A stretch of DNA of 64,000 nucleotides from positions 434,001 through 498,000 of the forward strand of contig JAPWGK010000019.1 in the NCBI GenBank assembly GCA_029641185.1, written 5' to 3'. Positions 24,359 to 35,726 of the stretch are shown here, piece after piece. Within the stretch, counting starts at the first letter, position 1, and each line of letters opens with the position of its first letter. The position numbers and the translations under genes were made by a program. The notes beneath the pieces are model-generated. The model searched no databases, had not been told where the DNA came from, and was given only the letters and a program-made list of their open reading frames with translations. The DNA is from Pseudofabraea citricarpa (taxonomy: Eukaryota > Ascomycota > Leotiomycetes > Helotiales > Dermateaceae).

Positions 24359-24989
24359 CGTAATCTTGTTTCAAGTATACGAAAAGATAGAGAAATGGGT
24401 TGGAGGAAAAGTCTTCATAATAAATTAAAAAGAGGTGATCAAATAGTTAATATAGAAAGAGGCGCGATTATCTTCGTGCATCGGGCATTAGGCTCTTTCT
24501 GTACGTTAGTTACTGCACGACAGGGAAACTTCCCCGCATTGCCCCTCACTAACAAGCTATAGCTAAGCTACTCTCAAATCAACATTTATTGTTTATAGTT
24601 CAGTAAAAATGTGCAGCTCTTCCATAAATATCGAGTGCTTTTAAAAAATTCCAATAGAATCATTCACAAGTTTCGAAAGGGTAGTTAATATCATCGGATG
24701 GAATGTGTGCTTGCAAAGTCGTTATCTGAATATTGCATATTTATCAGCCTAAAGTGGAAGCTCAGGTTCGCCTTTACAAGTGTATCCAATCCGAACCCTG
24801 AGCCATGCGGTAAGAAATTAAGAGGATCCTTGGAACGCTAACTCATAGCAGTAATTGTGCCTTAAAGGCATTGAAAACTTACATCATACCAGAGTTCATT
24901 TGAACCTCAAAATAAATGTCCATCTCCTGCGCAAGACATAAGAAGATAAAAGTCAACAGAAAAACATTTCAGACTAAATTATATTGACT
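24359..24989. other. Divergent promoter of the FAD oxidase and M61 peptidase
   Basis: A 631-bp AT-rich spacer between two divergent genes for secreted proteins. I see no ORF or repeat in it; shared control is possible but not shown. Confidence 0.5.
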
Positions 24990-26816
24990 ATGAATTACTT
25001 TCAGTATTTTAAATTGTTTAGTGTGTTTACATCGGCATTTTCAACAGCAATAGTAGCGCTAGATCCAGCTGTCGATCTGTTGCTAACCCCTCGATATGAG
25101 AACAATTCCAATGAAATCACATCGATAGGTGTCTCAATGACTCTGAAGGCTCTGTCTTATAATGCAGAAGATTTATTTCTGACCATGCCGACCCAAATTG
25201 CCAATGTGGTCTGCAATCGCTATGATTCACAAAACATGAAGGTTGTAGATGAAGCCGGCCCACTTCCTATATACACGGAAGATCTCGACGACGAAGACAC
25301 CCGGGGTTTTTTTACTAATCAGTCTACGAACGGCGACATTACCTTAAGTTTTGAGGCGCTTCCCAGGGAGATTACGGAAACGACTGCGCCTGGTCCACGG
25401 ATTGACCTCAGGAAAGACCTTGAGGGTGGCATGTCAGGAGCGGGGATCTCGTTTATCCCTTCACCGATAGACAATGCCAACTCCACCTTTGAGATCAATA
25501 TCAAATGGAACTTGACCGGTTCTCCAGACGGAACAAGTGCGGTTTGGTCTTTCGGGGAGCAATCTACATTGCAAAACAATAGTGTATCAAAACGAGGGCC
25601 ATTATCACTTCTCACCAACACAATCTACGCAGTAGGACCACTGAAGAACTATACAGCACAAACTCCACTAGAAGATGGTCGTGTTCGGGAATACGGATTT
25701 TACTGGTTTGGAACACCCGATTTATTCGATCCGAACGAGATCGCTCAGCTTGTGGAACGGACATTTGACAGTTTGGCCGATTTCTTCGAAGATACCCAAC
25801 TATCGTATCGGATCTTCGTGAAATTTCATCCTGTTCGTGGATTTGGAGGCAGCGCATTCGATCGGTCCTTCGTATTAGAGTACGACCCTTTCGTGCAAGT
25901 TTCTGACGATGAACTATATTCATTGCTAGTACATGAAATGGTTCATAACTGGCCAATAATGGATGGCATGCAGAGTGGGCAAGTTGAGGATGAGGCAACG
26001 TGGTTTACAGAAGGCAAGTTAATTTTCCAGCACCTACCTACGGATCGATCTTGCTAATCGATTATAGGTGTTGCCGATTACTACGCCCTTGTCCTCCCCT
26101 ACAAACTCGGGACTTATGATGACACAGAATATCTTAAACGTGCTAATAGCGAAGCCAGCCAATACTTCACAAATCCACTGGTTCATCTCTCGGACGAGGA
26201 GGTGAATAAAATTGCATGGACAACTGCAAATGCTCAGACACTCCCGTACGTTAGGGGGTGTATGCATCTCTTAGACATGAGCTCCAAAATAATGGAACTC
26301 AATGCTAGTCGAAGCATTGATGATATTATCCTTCCCTTCAACCATTTGAAAGACCTGCAACAGCCACATACGTTGGAAATATGGCTCGACTTGATGACAA
26401 ATGAGCTGGGACCTATTGCGACAACATACTATGAAGATATGGCGGCTGGAAGACTGATAATACCGAACCAAAATTCTCTTGGTTCTAAATTTGAGCTATA
26501 CCGTGAGGACCACGAGCAGTTCAATCTCGGATTTGCCGAAGTATCACTCAACGAGAGAGTGGTGTCAGGTCTGCAAAATGGATCACGCGCTGATCTGGCC
26601 GGCTTGGAGGATGGTGATAGGATCATTAGAAACAGTTTCATGTTCCAAACGATGGGGAACTTTACAGCAAATATGACGATGCTAATTGGAAGAGACGGGG
26701 AGGAATTTGAAATGAGTTACTGGCCAAGATCATGGGAGAAGGTCGAGTGTTGGCAATGGCGCACGAAAGAATACCTTTCGGTCAAGAATTATCCTGGTTT
26801 ACAACGTCCAATTTAA
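24990..26816 (+). CDS. M61-family metallopeptidase with C-terminal PDZ-like region
   Basis: Two exons (24990-26013, 26068-26816) give 590 residues. An N-terminal hydrophobic segment (about 5-25) suggests secretion. The zinc motif HEMVHNW lies at about 315-321 and the third ligand Glu in WFTEG is split by the intron; restoring WFTEGVADYYALVLPY fixes the splice sites. The intron has a GC donor (GCAAGT) instead of GT. Near the end SRADLAGLEDGDRIIR resembles a PDZ domain, which M61 glycyl aminopeptidases carry. The reaction is expected to be removal of N-terminal residues from peptides; specificity is not readable. The start is the second Met-like codon position, the first true ATG (24990). Confidence 0.88.
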
Positions 26817-27022
26817 TATCGCAACTATCGTCATGACGTATATCTGGGCTAGAAATCATCTGAACTTACCTTGATGTGATTAGAAGCAACAATAAGCGAT
26901 GGAAACGCAAGCATTGCGTATCTCAAAAGTAAAACATGAAACTCCCAATTTTAATTTTCAGACTGTCATGCCAGTAACAGTCTCGCAGACCAAACTATTT
27001 AGCTAATAATAACACAAATATT
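26817..27022. other. Short convergent spacer
   Basis: About 200 bp of 3' UTR sequence between the M61 peptidase and the methyltransferase, with no other feature. Confidence 0.5.
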
Positions 27023-28042
27023 TTAACCATTCAAAGGTTTCTTGGCAGTGACCATGATATTCACTCGCTCGGTAGTGAATGGTTTTCCCTCGCCATACTT
27101 AGCATTGGCAGTGCGCAAGACGACCTCCTTGATCATTGGTCTGTACTTTTGTCGCTGAGCCTCGGTCCAGTACTTATCAGTCACAAACTCAATAAACGCT
27201 TCGTAAATGCTGGCAAAGTCCTCTGCATTGTGCATTGGCATGTGCACTGATAGTACTTCGACCTTGACATCGGTAAAGCCCCGAGCTTCGAGACTTGACT
27301 TGACGAATGAGGGTTTGTTCCATGCACCCATAGACCAACTCAAAATCAACTCGTCGGAGGTTTCTGGCCATGGTGGTGAGCCGGGAAGAGTGCTAATTGC
27401 TTGTCGGACATCCTCGTTCCAGGCTTCGTACAGCCAAGTGGAAATGGAGAAAGTTCCACCGGGCTTTAGCATTCGCATACACTCTATAAAGCACAGTTAG
27501 TCTTATAAAATAACTGAGAGGAGATTAAACCTACCATCGACGGCAGTAACAGGGTCAGGAATGAGCATCAAAGCCATAGCAATAATGACATGATCGAAAG
27601 AACCTGATGGAAGCCCAGTGTTCTACAAAGGTCAGAAATTAAGTAAGAACGAAGTTGATTATGTGCTCACCATGCAATTGACCTTGACTGCCTTTGCATT
27701 TTTCCACTTGCACTCATCAATCCTCTTGCTGATATGTGCTAGCTGACCATCGGAAAGATCTCCACAGGTAAGATGGACTTTGTCGGTGGCATTCTCCTTC
27801 TTCATGATCTCTTGGAGATGAGCCGAGACAACACCTGTGCCACAGCAAAGATCTAAAACCGATACTGATTGGGTGATCTTGCCAAGTCCCGCTTGCTCGA
27901 GAAGTGGTGTGGCAAATGGGCCAGTAATGCGCTCCACACGGGAGTATAGGTCACCAACAATGGGGTTCAACCAGAGTTCTCCAGAGAATTTGGAATATTT
28001 GGTCTCCTGGACCTCAGTCTGGATATCTTTGAGAATAGGCAT
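27023..28042 (-). CDS. Class I SAM-dependent methyltransferase (UbiE-like)
   Basis: Three exons (28042-27671, 27622-27535, 27483-27023) give 306 residues. The SAM-binding motif I is VLDLCCGTGVVSAHL. The acidic loop CGDLSDGQ follows, then FDHVIIAMALMLIPDP (motif II region) and ECMRMLKPGGTFSISTW (motif III), the last completed only by joining exons 2 and 3. There is no signal peptide, so it should act in the cytosol, unlike its secreted neighbours. The acceptor substrate is unknown; a small-molecule methyltransferase is the usual family assignment. There is no adjacent biosynthetic backbone gene. Confidence 0.88.
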
Positions 28043-29285
28043 GATGAATGATTATATAATTGATGGTCTTTGTATATGACTTGTTTGTGTATGAAGCTGG
28101 AATTGCTGATCTGATAGTGCTGCGGATAGAGTGATATCTTCTGGGCACTTTGAGCTCTTTATAGACATCAATATGTTTATAATTAGGAGCCTGGCCATAT
28201 CAGACAAAGTACTCAGACACTTTGATTGAGTACGTCGTTTGGATCGTCGTCTTCGCAAGACTAGGAGACATCCACGAGTTTGCGGTTTATACACAGCGTT
28301 CAGACCAATTTCCCTTGGAGGAGGAACTTGACTTTTCATACTCGCAAGAGATTCGAAGGTCTTTGGAACATGGAAAGTTTCTTTTGTGGGATAGTAAGAT
28401 TCGTTTGGCATTGTGGAGAAGTCTTGCGGCCGTACGAAGGAGTGCCAGTGAGCAGCTCTTGTCAGCATTGCCAAGTCATACTCCCTCATCCATGAGGGCG
28501 ATGGTAATTTACATAAACGTGACTGTTGGCGTACATTCTACTGGGCAGAGAAAGTCCACAAATGTTTCATAGAAACCGAAGAAGAAAAGGCGTAACCGCT
28601 GCATAACCAAACATCGCAAACCAAGACGTGGTTCGTGAGAAATTAAGTTTGAATACGTATAATCGCCGTCTTGAGGAAGTTTTTCTAGTCGCAAGGTCGA
28701 ATAATTCCAACAGCGGCTCGCAAGGCCAAGGCTCAAGGACATCATCCAAACTTCCAGAGATTTATCTTTGACCATTCAGCACTGCCGCTCTGGAATCAAA
28801 GATCAGTCAAAAGCCCGGCAAATCTGAGTCATGCAAAGCCCAGCCAATAGGCAGTTCCATATCGCAAAAGCAGAAGCCAGGACTCCATGCAGTCCACGCT
28901 ATCTAACCAAAGTCTGGGGCTCGCTTACTTGGCAGATCGCACAGATGAAACTTGTCAGCCTGTTCGCGTCTGTGGTGTCTGCTGAAACACTATTCCTCTC
29001 ATGTTTCGGAGGGTCTTGCAGGTGTCAGTACTGTGCCCCAGCCAAGACAGCGTTTTCTACGGTCATCTATATTGGCCTTCGCATCAAAATGATATTTTAT
29101 TAGGAGAAACCGACTATCATCTTTTGAGCGATGGACCTTATGGGTTCCCGTAGACGGTACTTCCCATCTTTCAGCTAAATCAACTCATGTATCCATGTTT
29201 CTATCCGGGGTTTATTACTCGTGTACGACATATCGGATCATTCGTCATGTCATGTTTAATTGAAGTGATGGGAGCACAGTGAGTA

Positions 29286-29323
29286 ATCATCGGGTTCGAT
29301 GGAATGTAAGCGAACCCGATGAT
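29286..29323. repeat. Perfect 13-bp inverted repeat with 12-nt loop
   Basis: The left arm ATCATCGGGTTCG (29286-29298) is mirrored exactly by CGAACCCGATGAT (29311-29323). It is not followed by a T-run and lies in no gene. It could be a dimer-binding site, a small hairpin RNA or the trace of an insertion. Confidence 0.8.
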
Positions 29324-29505
29324 CAATGTGGTCTTTTACGAGTCACCCACTGACCCTGCTGATACTACGAGGCCCGAGGGACCCATTCAGATTTCTTTAT
29401 GTTCTGCTTTGTGTGCCAAGCAAATTCTCAGCAACACATCGCACAGGTTACCACAACTGGAAAAGTAAATATATTTTCAGGGGGAATTAAGCGATGTATT
29501 TTACC

Positions 29506-29512
29506 TATAAAA
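29506..29512 (+). promoter_or_regulatory. TATA box of a candidate short transcript
   Basis: TATAAAA is followed by a CT- and A-rich leader of about 240 nt of the kind seen before fungal coding starts. The first ATG with a downstream splice donor is at 29750. Confidence 0.35.
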
Positions 29513-29749
29513 CCAATTCTTCACCAAATAATCCACAGTTCGTATCAGTAAGCATTCTTATACATTGATCTTTCTTTTTTCATAATTTTCTTGGTTGCCT
29601 CTGTCGACCTTAAACGTGTTACAGCACACTTTGTTGAAATTCTCCAATGTTCCCGTGACGCACATCAAGAAATAGTATCACAGAACTTCACCAAATTCAT
29701 ATCTGCTCTCGGCAACTCTATCAAGTTCTAACTCAAGACTAGAATTATA

Positions 29750-29945
29750 ATGGCCGCTGTAGTCGCGTGGTCTTTCAACCTTAATCTTTGCCATCGATGC
29801 CTGGGTATGTTTTCAATATTATATCACTTAGTTCGTAGCAATAGAAGAAATCACTTGCCGTGGTCGACATAGACCGAATATATCAAAGCAAATAGAATCG
29901 TCCCCACCACGAAACTTACATCTACTTATAAAAGAAGGTCTTTAG
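29750..29945 (+). CDS. Candidate short spliced gene, unknown product
   Basis: ATG at 29750 opens a frame of 18 codons with two Cys (CHRC). A GTATGT donor at 29805 and a TAG acceptor at 29842-29844 join it in frame to 29845-29945, giving about 51 residues with one more Cys and a basic tail. A TATA box sits 240 bp upstream. There is no recognised domain and no signal peptide. Chance cannot be excluded at this length; it may equally be part of a non-coding transcript. Confidence 0.2.
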
Positions 29946-30815
29946 TTATATCGCGAAGAACTTACCGGTCTGGTGTACTGTCGCTTAGCGGTGCCATCAT
30001 GCATGCAATGTAGACCCACACCCACAAACCAGGAAATGCCGATACTTTCATGTACTACATGCTTTTCGACTGATATAATTTGCGATGCCATTAGGTATGC
30101 TAAATTTAAAAGGCTAAACATTCCTTATTAATACCTCTATACACTTTTCAAATACTCTCTCTTTGTTCCACACACCTTGCTTTCTTCTTCTGCTGAAATT
30201 TAATATAACGGCACTTACACAGAGTGTGTGCCTACCAACTCCACTTTCCCTAGGATGGAATTGCGCTTTGTAACCCAGGATATTCTTTGAGGAGAAGGCT
30301 GGCATGGTCTACTGAGGTTTGAAAAACTTTAACTGATCATAGATCTCAAAACTGATGTTCAAAAGTGGGGTAATGTTAGAATGATAGGTAAGCATTCGGG
30401 GCTGCGAAGCTTTTTATCCTCAAGCTTTCGGACTTCCGATGATGCATGAGATCGTTTCGAATTCTCAAAACTTACATATAATTCTTCGAAAGTAAAAATC
30501 ATTTCCTTGTCAAGACTGAAAGTAGAGAGTTGGAAGTAACTCGGTATAATTCAATATTAGAAACAGGAAGTTTTGTCCAACCCATAACCTATCGGGATCT
30601 CCTTCGGCCCACACAACCGGCACTTGGGGCGTCCTTGGACACCAGCTGAATTCGTATCAAACCATGACAAGAACCTATTCAAGGCATATATATCTTGTCC
30701 CGAAATATAACGCGTAGCATAAAATCAATTCAGAAGTACCTTCTTTGTTTGTCTCCCTTCCTGACTCCAAACTCCAGAATGCCGCTAAGTCGTGACCGAA
30801 CCCGTTTCTTAATTT

Positions 30816-31878
30816 TCATGTTGTCGCCGCACCCGTTTTCGTGCCCCATTCTTCATCGGCGCCTTCATCCTTTCCTGCCGCACCCACAATGAACTCCAAA
30901 ACCTGACTGACCCGGTCATTTAATATCCCAGCTTTTCCCATACTTTCCGTGGGAGTAATCCCTGCTGCCTGTAATCCGGCAACTTTAGCTCTCCAAGCTT
31001 TCTCTTCCCTCTGCTTAAGAGCTCTATCCACACGCATCGGAACCGCCAGCGTTACTCTCACCAGATGAATGGTAAGACGGGCTCGCCCCACGACATCTAG
31101 ATACCCAAGGCCCATAAGTCGCTTTTGTACTCGATGTATACGCCCCAGTTCGATATATATCAACAAAGCATATGTCCTTGTAGTTAAGACCAACTCCCGT
31201 ATCCTGATAAAACTTCGTTCTACGTTAATGATAATTTCTTCGCTGACCAGAGAAGGATGTCGTGATTGAATCGTTTCAAGCCAGCGTCGAACAATTGCAA
31301 AGTCCCCCGTCATAAACTCTTGCAGTATTGCTTCAACTGCACTTCGGAATGTATGGTGCCCTCCCAGAAAGGTCGTCTTGTCCGGCAATTGAGAAGAAGC
31401 AGGCTTCGATGCTCGGTCATAAGTCCGACGGGCGCTGGGCGACTTCAATATGTCAAAGGCAAACCCGAGTCGCTGAAACGCACTGCAGACTAGTCAGATA
31501 ACAGAACTATAAGTATCGTGAGATGGTGCAATTCGAACCTTGTTGACAGCGGGTGGAAAGGGGGTTTGTCCGGATGCACAATTTTCGACCTTTCGAGATA
31601 GCATCGTCGCAAGTCTGCTGCCGAGGCAGATCTTGAGGCGCCAAGTATTTTGTATAGCTGGTTGCAATTAGTTTCAATGCTTATATAGAGTTCCAGAGCA
31701 GGTGGTGGACGTACATCTTCTTCGTGCAGAACGTCTGTGTGCGTTGTGGTTGTGGTTAGCAATTGGGGGGTCTCGATGCGACAATCACATGCAAGAGGGT
31801 TCGCCTCCACTCACCCTGGATGATGTCGTTTTTGACCTGCGAACGTTGCTCTCGTGTCCGATGGTCTTCATCAGACAT
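30816..31878 (-). CDS. J-domain (DnaJ/Hsp40) protein
   Basis: Four exons (31878-31815, 31734-31715, 31657-31539, 31482-30816) give 289 residues. The J-domain (about residues 28-90) reads LYKILGASRSASAADLRRCYLE, then the HPD signature in KIVHPDKPP, then AFQRLGFAFDILKSP and RRTYDRA; it is whole only after joining exons 3 and 4. Exon 2 is just 20 nt. The rest is alpha-helical and basic, with no zinc fingers or client-binding barrel, so this is a class C J-protein that should stimulate an Hsp70 ATPase. No signal peptide is seen. The partner and location are unknown. It diverges from FIG4. Confidence 0.88.
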
Positions 31879-32424
31879 GGCGTCGTGATAGAGGCATTAC
31901 AAGGAAAAACAGAGAGAGTAGAGGAACATGGCAAGAAATACAAAGGGAGAAAAAAAGAAGAGGGGGAAAGGAAGGGATGCGAAGGGGGTTGTTGTGGTGG
32001 TGGTGGTGGTGTGTGGTGTGGTTTGGTTTGGTGCTGGTGAGATTTGATTTGTACTGAACCGTATCACATGAAAGCCGGCAAACGCCAGTAGGTACCTCGA
32101 CATATGATAATCATGCCTGGGATCCGAGGCACCGGCAAAGTCAGCAATGGCTTGGTGGTGGTCCCGTGCCCGTTCCGTTGAAGTTGAACCTAGAGTGTCC
32201 CGAGTCTTTGGCTGTGGGTGGCTTCAGGCCTCACGCTTCACACACTGACGTAGGCCAGAGGCTATTCTCTCTGTTTACTTGCTTTAGCATCCGTCAACAC
32301 AACAACCAACGAACCCCGCTTCTTCAGACTCGACCGACTACAATCGCTCGTTCCAACTCCGACTCCAGCTGGTCGACGTGCACTCATGCCTCTTGATCGA
32401 CGACGCATCGCAGTTTGAGCCGCC
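31879..32424. other. Divergent promoter of the J-protein gene and FIG4
   Basis: A 546-bp spacer with a purine-rich stretch and a GT/GGT-rich low-complexity tract (about 31988-32040). The CT-rich leader before 32425 is typical of a fungal 5' UTR. Antisense ORFs here are low-complexity. Confidence 0.55.
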
Positions 32425-35400
32425 ATGGCTGGAGAACAGGATGCAGGAGCGTCGCAACGAGCACCATCGCCGGGGCCAAGTGATGCGGGAACGAGCCATG
32501 TACACTTTGAAGACCAGTCCTCGACCGAGTACGGCTCACGATCAACATCTGCCATGACCTCTCCGCTGAGTATGGATGTGCGAGGAGGACATGCCGACGA
32601 TCCAGAGCTACCCAAGTTCCCAGCCCTTCTCCACAGCCCTGTGTCGACCTCCGAGTTCAAGCCGCCCGGTACAGGAGTCAGTGGTGATGCACAAGAAGAG
32701 GAACCCGATGTGGCTCAGCCATTTGAACGGGATCCGAGTCCAAACTCAGATCTGAAGCGGAACAAGGGCGCAGAATATGGCAAGGTGGGCGATCAGGGTG
32801 TTTGCAAGATGCACAAGTTCTCTTTATACGAGACCTCTTCGAGATACTATATTGTCGGGGCCGATGTGATGGACAGACGTTTTCGGATCTTGAAAATCGA
32901 TCGAACTGTAGATACAGGTGACCTTAGCATTGCGGAAGATGAAATTGTGTACACCAAGATGGAGATGAGCCAGCTGTTAAATGCAATAGACGACGGGAAC
33001 AAGGCTTCGGGTGGCATGAGGTTGAAGAGTAGTACCTGGGGCCTTCTTGGGTTCATACGCTTCACCGGGGCATACTATATGCTTACCATCACCAAGAGAA
33101 GACAAGTTGCTATGATCGGTGGTCATGCTGTTTATCAAGTTGATGGGACTGAGTTGGTTCCACTCACCACCGCTGCCAACTCGCGATTCAAGGCAGACCC
33201 AAGGAACCCCGAGGAAGCTCGGTTCCTGGGGATACTGAATAACCTCGATCTGACTCGATCATTCTATTTCAGTTATTCCTATGATATCACGCGTACTTTG
33301 CAACACAATATCTTGACTGAAAGAGAGGCGATCGCGAAAGGAGTTGCCTACCCGCACAATCAAGACTACAATTCGATGTTTGTTTGGAACAGCTACCTAC
33401 TCCAGCCAGCAAGTGCAGCTCTCAAAAACACATACGACTGGTGCTTGCCTGTTATTCATGGCTATATTGATCAAGCAGGTGTGTAAAAGCTGCCGCCTTT
33501 AGGTGCTCCGCTAACCATTAAAGCTCTTTCTATATATGGTCGTACAGTATACATTACGGTCATAGCAAGAAGATCACGATATTTTGCTGGTGCTCGCTTT
33601 CTTAAGAGAGGTGCAAATGATTTAGTACGTAATTGAATCATCATCTCGCTCATTGAGGTAGCTAATCCGAACAGGGCTATGTGGCCAATGATGTCGAAAC
33701 CGAACAAATCGTCTCTGAAGTTTTGACCACATCCTTTCATGCCCCAGGCCCAAAGCTTTTTGCGAACCCCAACTTCACTTCTTACGTGCAACATCGTGGT
33801 AGCATACCGTTATACTGGACCCAGGATAACACGGGCGTCACTCCAAAACCACCTATCGAGTTGAATCTAGTCGATCCCTTCTACAGTGCAGCAGCACTAC
33901 ATTTTGATAATTTATTTGAGAGATATGGTGCTCCGGTCTACGTGCTAAATCTAGTCAAGGCCAAGGAACGAACGCCAAGAGAGTCAAAATTGCTACAGGA
34001 GTTTACGCATGCAATCAATTATCTTAATCAGTTCTTGCCAGCCGACAAAAAGATCATCCATAAAGCCTGGGACATGAGTCGCGCATCCAAAAGTCGGGAC
34101 CAAGATGTTATTGGTACCCTGGAAAGTATTGCGGAAGAGGTTCTAACTACCACCGGCTTTTTCCATAATGGAGATGGCAAGACAACAATGCCAAAGGTTC
34201 AGAACGGTGTCGCAAGAACGAATTGTATTGATTGCTTAGATCGGACCAACGCCGCTCAATTTGTTATTGGCAAGCGAGCTCTAGGTCATCAATTGCACGC
34301 ACTTGGTATTATTGGAGATACCTCGATCAATTACGATACCGATGCTGTTAATCTCTTTACTCACATGTATCACGACCATGGTGATACAATTGCTGTTCAA
34401 TATGGCGGCTCCCAGCTGGTAAACACTATGGAGACATATCGAAAGATTAATCAATGGACGAGTCACTCTCGAGATATGGTTGAGAGTTTCAAACGATATT
34501 ACAACAACTCTTTTCTTGACGGCCAAAGGCAGGAAGCATACAATCTCTTCCTTGGGAATTATATTTTTGCCCAAGGCCAACCTATGTTATGGGATTTGGC
34601 TACGGATTATTACCTCCATCATGCTGATCCTCGAGCCTGGTCAGGCAAAAGAAGGCGAAGTTACATCAATTGGTACACCCCTGAATATCTAAAAGAGAGG
34701 ACATTACCGGTAAATGTCGACCCCTGTGGCAAAGCGGTTGGAAAACCATTAGGATTCTTCGATGATTACTGGCTCGAGTATTATAAGCCACTTGCGGTAT
34801 CTTCTTTCCTCAAGATCTTCTCTTACATGGGGAAAATGAACTCCACTTTGCGATATATTCCGCTCCGATCGACACAGGAAGGACGCTATGACCTAAGTCC
34901 TTTCAGAGTTCGCACCGAGCTCGATCAAGACGTGCCGGAAAAGAAAAAGGCCAAGAAAGAAGTCACAATCGTGGATCCTCAAGAGGAACAAGATGACGAT
35001 GCTGCATCAATTAGATCTACTGCGACATCAGGCACAAAGCGCATTTCGATTCAGAGATGGCTTCAACCAATCCACGAGAAAGATGCCCATCATGGCATCA
35101 TGAAGGAACCTAGCCCTGAGCATGCGGAGCAGCTTGAGCAACCAGAGCTTCCACGACCAAAACAAAAACTCACACCTCTCGATAAGTCTAAAGCGGCACA
35201 ATGGACGTTCACTCAAGTTGTTCATGAATCCTTGAACCCTTCGGTGAGTGGCCAAGAAGCTGAAGATTACGCTCGATACATCAGCCATCCACAAACACTG
35301 CCCTTAGTAGTTTCGACAGAGACACCTGCGGATATCGAGACTGAATATTTGGATTTTGTGAACGGCGGGTGGCAGGATAGCAATATACTTTCTTATGCCA

Positions 35401-35552
35401 CGGAGGATGATCTTGCTGAGTACACTGACTTTTTAACGGTTGCTGAGAATCCTCTCACAGTTGCTGATGAGGATTTGCCCAAGAAGAGGTACAAGGCGTA
35501 TCGGAAATGGTTGTTAGGGAAATCGCTCTTCAAACAGCAACCTGTCGACTGA
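32425..35552 (+). CDS. FIG4: Polyphosphoinositide 5-phosphatase Fig4 (SAC domain)
   Basis: Three exons (32425-33478, 33524-33624, 33675-35552) give 1010 residues. An acidic, disordered N-terminus of about 110 residues precedes the SAC domain, which starts around [16 protein letters not shown]. The CX5R catalytic motif is [12 protein letters not shown], with Cys at about 569. The small middle exon restores [20 protein letters not shown], conserved in Fig4. The tail carries [13 protein letters not shown]. Fig4 turns PI(3,5)P2 to PI3P and scaffolds the Fab1/PIKfyve-Vac14 complex at the vacuole. The C-terminus has charged low-complexity sequence. The protein is longer than the yeast one, mainly at the ends. 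Confidence 0.95.
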
Positions 35553-35726
35553 GAAAAGGAATACATTCGTTTTGAGATGCTGGCGTTGGGGTTTTTGGTT
35601 TTGCAAATGAAAATAGATACCCATAGCGTAGCATAGAATAGCGTGTCGTTAATGTACTTGAATCGAACATCCAAATGAGGCTTTGCTTTATGGAATAATG
35701 AGGCGAGATAGAGGCACGTAAATTCT

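Larger units (their letters stand above)
28043..30815. other. 2.8-kb gene-poor spacer
   Basis: This separates the secretome block from the housekeeping block. It contains a perfect 13-bp inverted repeat (29286-29323) and a TATA-led candidate short gene (29506-29945). The overlapping ORFs at 28052-28572 lie on opposite strands and match nothing I know. Confidence 0.5.

Noticed and set aside
5175..28042. Secondary-metabolite gene cluster (oxidases plus methyltransferase)
   Set aside because: No PKS, NRPS, terpene cyclase, prenyltransferase, transporter or cluster regulator is present; the enzymes are mainly secreted hydrolases and oxidases.
28052..28572. Opposing frames of 145 and 116 codons upstream of the methyltransferase
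   Set aside because: They overlap each other on opposite strands, have no domains and cover the methyltransferase promoter.
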